From Cryptomeria japonica (Eukaryota > Streptophyta > Pinopsida > Cupressales > Cupressaceae), in NCBI RefSeq assembly GCF_030272615.1, contig NC_081414.1:764069413-764133412 (forward strand): DNA of 64,000 nucleotides, given 5' to 3'. Below, in pieces: positions 61,445-64,000 of the stretch (position 1 is the first letter of the stretch; the number at the start of each line of letters is the position of its first letter). A model generated the notes under the pieces. The model was not told the DNA's origin, did no database searches, and saw only the letters and a list, made by a program, of their open reading frames with translations. Position numbers and translations under genes: made by a program.

Positions 61445-62124
61445 TCAATCTGTGCCCTTGAGCAGTGACGATGAATACCGTATCCAGGTACGATACGTTT
61501 CAGATTCTGAATCATTTTGGAATCCCTGTGGATTCGGATAGGGTTCTTTCATTTTCCTCCTCAAACGCTTCTGCATTTTCAACCACGAATCCATCACGTT
61601 TTTTTTCGAATCAAAGTCAGACATGATTTTCGAATGTTTTCTTTCCAATTTTCAGAATGAAAACAGGTCGTGTAAACCCTAAAAGGCTAAAACGAAAAGT
61701 TAGAAAACACATTTTTTTGTTTCCTCCTGTGTTGCGGCAGATAGCAAGAAGAAAGGGCACAATTTGGGCACAAACTGAGCACGACGCGGGCGAACAAGGC
61801 ACGACTTGGGCACACTTTCTCCTGTGCTGCAGTGAGAGCAGCCGTTTTTCTTCTGCGGCAAGAACAGTTGTGCGAACGGGAGCTGAGCCACAGCAAGGAA
61901 TGAGCGACCAGGTAAGTTTCAATTTTTTAATTTGTTTCAAATTTTTGCTACATGACATGATTATAGTTTTAGACAAATTTTTATTTGTTTGTTTATTTAA
62001 TTAGTTTGTTAAGTTTAAATTTATATTTTTATCATTTAATGATTTATATTTATATAATAATAAATCTTAAATATTTTAAAAAAAAAAAATTGGGTAGGTA
62101 ATAGGCCGAAGCCGCAATATTTTG
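61445..62124. other. GC-richer, exon-like segment of uncertain origin
   Basis: 61620-61911 is richer in G, C and CpG than anything nearby. The plus strand has an ATG at 61900 followed after four codons by a donor, CAG|GTAAGT at 61911/61912. The minus strand has a 67-codon frame (61648-61445) with KRLRRKMKEPYPNPQGFQN. Neither gives a recognisable protein. Options are a promoter with first exon, or the end of a decayed DNA transposon. Confidence 0.3.
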
Positions 62125-62292
62125 AATTATTATTATTATTGTTTGATTAGATTGACCCTAGACCTTCCCCATTTTTATGGAAGGCCAAGAGTCACAGCTT
62201 AGAATTCCACTTTAGATGTCCCTATTGGGAATTGAACTTGGGTCTCCACAATGAGAACCCAGTGTTTTAACCAGTTAAGCTCAACCCCTTGG
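62125..62292 (-). mobile_element. tRNA-derived SINE
   Basis: On the minus strand a tRNA-like head contains an A box (TGAGCTTAACTGG at 62283-62271) and a B box (AGTTCAATTCC at 62238-62228) spaced as in RNA polymerase III promoters. A tRNA-unrelated body follows, ending in an AATAATAATAAT-type tail at about 62143-62125. Total about 168 bases, a usual plant SINE size. It is not a tRNA gene: no cloverleaf beyond the head. Target duplications were not clear. Confidence 0.75.
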
Positions 62293-62356
62293 ACTTAAAT
62301 ATTTAAATTTAATTTAAAGTAAAAATATAATTATTCATAATCATTAACTCAATTAA

Positions 62357-62572
62357 GTAAACATATATCATATATGTTATAATGATATTTTTACAAACTT
62401 TTAAATTACAAAATAATTAAAATATTTGTATTTTATTTAATAATAATACAAATTAAAATTAAATAATTAAATATTCAATTTTCATTTGTATTATTATTAA
62501 GATAAATACAAATATTTTAATTATTTTGTAATTTAAAAGTTTGGAACTATATTAATATCATTATATGTTTAC
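62357..62572. repeat. Long A+T-rich inverted repeat (hairpin, MITE-like)
   Basis: Left arm 62357-62453 (GTAAACATATATC...AATAATAATACAAAT) and right arm 62484-62572 (ATTTGTATTATTATTAAG...TTATATGTTTAC) are reverse complements with few mismatches and small gaps. The loop is 30 bases. Outer flanks show weaker complementarity. Confidence 0.85.
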
Positions 62573-64000
62573 TTTCATAATTATTAATCATTGATAATAT
62601 TTGAGATTCTAATTTTTTATTTTTTTTCTACTTTTTAGGTTGCATATACGTATATATTTATGATTTTTTATGTTTTTGTGTACGGACGTACCCAAAACCC
62701 CCCCAAAAAAAATTGCCGTACCAGCATACCGTATCCGTACCCGTACCGGCAACTTAGGAGAAAGGATTGAACTTTTGTAGCACAGAATTAGGTGCTTCAA
62801 AAAAAAAAATCCCAAATCATAGAGATTGTAAGGTGAATTCTTCCAGAAAAATACATTGCTCATAAATTTGACAGTCTTAAAAATATGTAGCAGAGAGATG
62901 AATGTTTATCTTTCATTGGATTATTTTCCTAAAAATATTATCAAGAGCACCCACTAAGAAATATGCTATAGCCCCATCCATGGGAACATTGCCTTATCCA
63001 CAAAAGTTTTCCCCAATTAACTGTTTGATAAGACAAACAATAGTCTGTTAGAATCTTAGAGTAGATAAACTAATGTTAAACAACCAAACACGTGATAACA
63101 GATGCAGTATGACAGAGAACATGCACATCCCTCAAAATCTTCAAAATCATAAAGAAGTTGCAAGGAAGAAAGCTGTAGAAAACCTCAGGTAAAAAATTAT
63201 GCAACCACATTAAAAAACTATACAACCATAAAATGGGTTTGCATAAGTGATAAAGAGATAAAATAACGCAAGGCTGGCACCAAATAGCAAACACCACACT
63301 CTTGAAAGCAAATATAATCCTGTAAAGTAAAACAAAAAAACAAAAATAGCATTGCCAACTTTAAGGTCCCAGACTAGACAAGATGCCAGTCAGACCTATG
63401 ACAACCCACAAGAAGAGCAAGTGCATCTTTCAGTTTACTAGTCTCCTGATGTAGGTGTTACTAGTCTCCTGGTGTAGGTGGATAATCAAGAAAGATTTAA
63501 TTTGAGTATATTCTAGAAAACTGCTTAAATATGTTGGAGCCACATAATGGAAGCACCAACTTTACTCACTGATAATGAGTCCACTATGTGACAAGAAATG
63601 TTTGTAATACAAAACTATTTATGCAGATTTTCCAAAATACTCTTAAACATTCAATTCTCCAAACGCGACCTACAAAAGCTAAAGGTTCAATAAAAGAAAA
63701 TCCAAAGCTAGGCCATGCAGTTTCATGAGGTCTGAGCTCAGGAGCTAAAATAAGAATGATATAAAAGGCAAATAAAAGGTAAAATGAGGATAGAGTGCAG
63801 CTGAATCTGGATACTGTTAAAATTTAGAACCAGAAAGATAAAAACTCAGAAATCTGAATCAAGAATCCTTACAAAACACAAAAACACAAATCTCTACCTG
63901 AGGGTGAAAAACCCAGCCACACTAAAAATATCTTTATTATCAAAACAAGTCTGATACAAAGCTGATACACTTAGCAAGAAATGATTGTTATCAATTTAAC
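62573..64000. other. Unassigned sequence right of the hairpin
   Basis: 62690-62760 has a run of GTACCG/GTATCCG motifs (CATACCGTATCCGTACCCG) echoing ATACCGTATCCAGGTACG near 61476. The rest is A+T-rich with no supported ORF. It may be upstream intron or promoter sequence of the minus-strand gene. At 63895 the plus strand CTACCTGAGGGTGAAAA could reflect a splice site on the minus strand, but this is not supported further. Confidence 0.35.

Noticed and set aside
61657-62004. Plus-strand 115-codon frame in the GC-rich block
   Set aside because: No recognisable domain; it reads through a strong donor site into A+T-rich sequence, so at most a small part could be an exon. Kept only as an uncertain segment.
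62228-62283. Possible functional tRNA gene from A and B boxes
   Set aside because: No complete cloverleaf or acceptor stem, and an AAT-repeat tail follows a non-tRNA body, as in a SINE.

Overview
This is plant nuclear DNA. Almost all recognisable sequence is decayed LTR retrotransposon, with one intron-containing RNA-binding protein gene near the right end. High A+T, nested Ty1/copia (Sirevirus-like) and Ty3/gypsy elements, GT-AG introns and a tRNA-derived SINE point to a large, repeat-rich plant genome. A conifer or other gymnosperm would fit, but that is an inference from repeat load and low gene density, not from a diagnostic gene. No rRNA, tRNA gene, CRISPR array or prokaryotic feature was seen.

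Layout. 1-1726: 3' end of a plus-strand Sirevirus-like element (E0: C-terminus of its last ORF, polypurine tract, LTR). 1727-8945: unassigned A+T-rich sequence. 8946-14046: minus-strand Sirevirus-like element E1 (3' LTR, polypurine array, a roughly 1,000-codon decayed ORF, a gag zinc-knuckle remnant), cut on the right by E2. 14047-33210: minus-strand element E2, with its 3' LTR (copy A) at 14047-27460 and its 5' LTR (copy B) at 30829-33210 around a gag-only interior. Copy A is split by two later insertions: a complete but dead Ty3/gypsy chromovirus-like element (15292-23171, target duplication ACATC) and a truncated Sirevirus-like element E3 (23862 to about 26938). 33211-37378: a gypsy 3' end, two solo LTRs with target duplications, and the tail of a short LTR element. 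37379-50270: a large gypsy-type element (G2) with two LTRs and an interior without recognisable gag-pol, holding a further minus-strand copia LTR. 51869-54127: a compact non-autonomous LTR element.

54128-64000 has the lowest LTR-element density. On the minus strand lies a four-exon (at least) gene with three coding exons predicting a 509-residue arginine/serine-rich protein with one C-terminal RRM, most like plant SR45a/Tra2-type splicing regulators. Upstream of it are a SINE, a long A+T-rich hairpin (MITE-like) and a GC-richer segment of unclear nature.

The genes do not form a pathway. The main biological content is (i) one likely functional splicing-factor-like gene and (ii) a record of successive transposition. 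The most unusual signal is a set of Sirevirus-like elements that lack pol but keep a long, uncharacterised ORF ending in coiled-coil-like sequence directly before an array of polypurine tracts. All identities were read by eye from motifs; LTR identities and family assignments were not computed.
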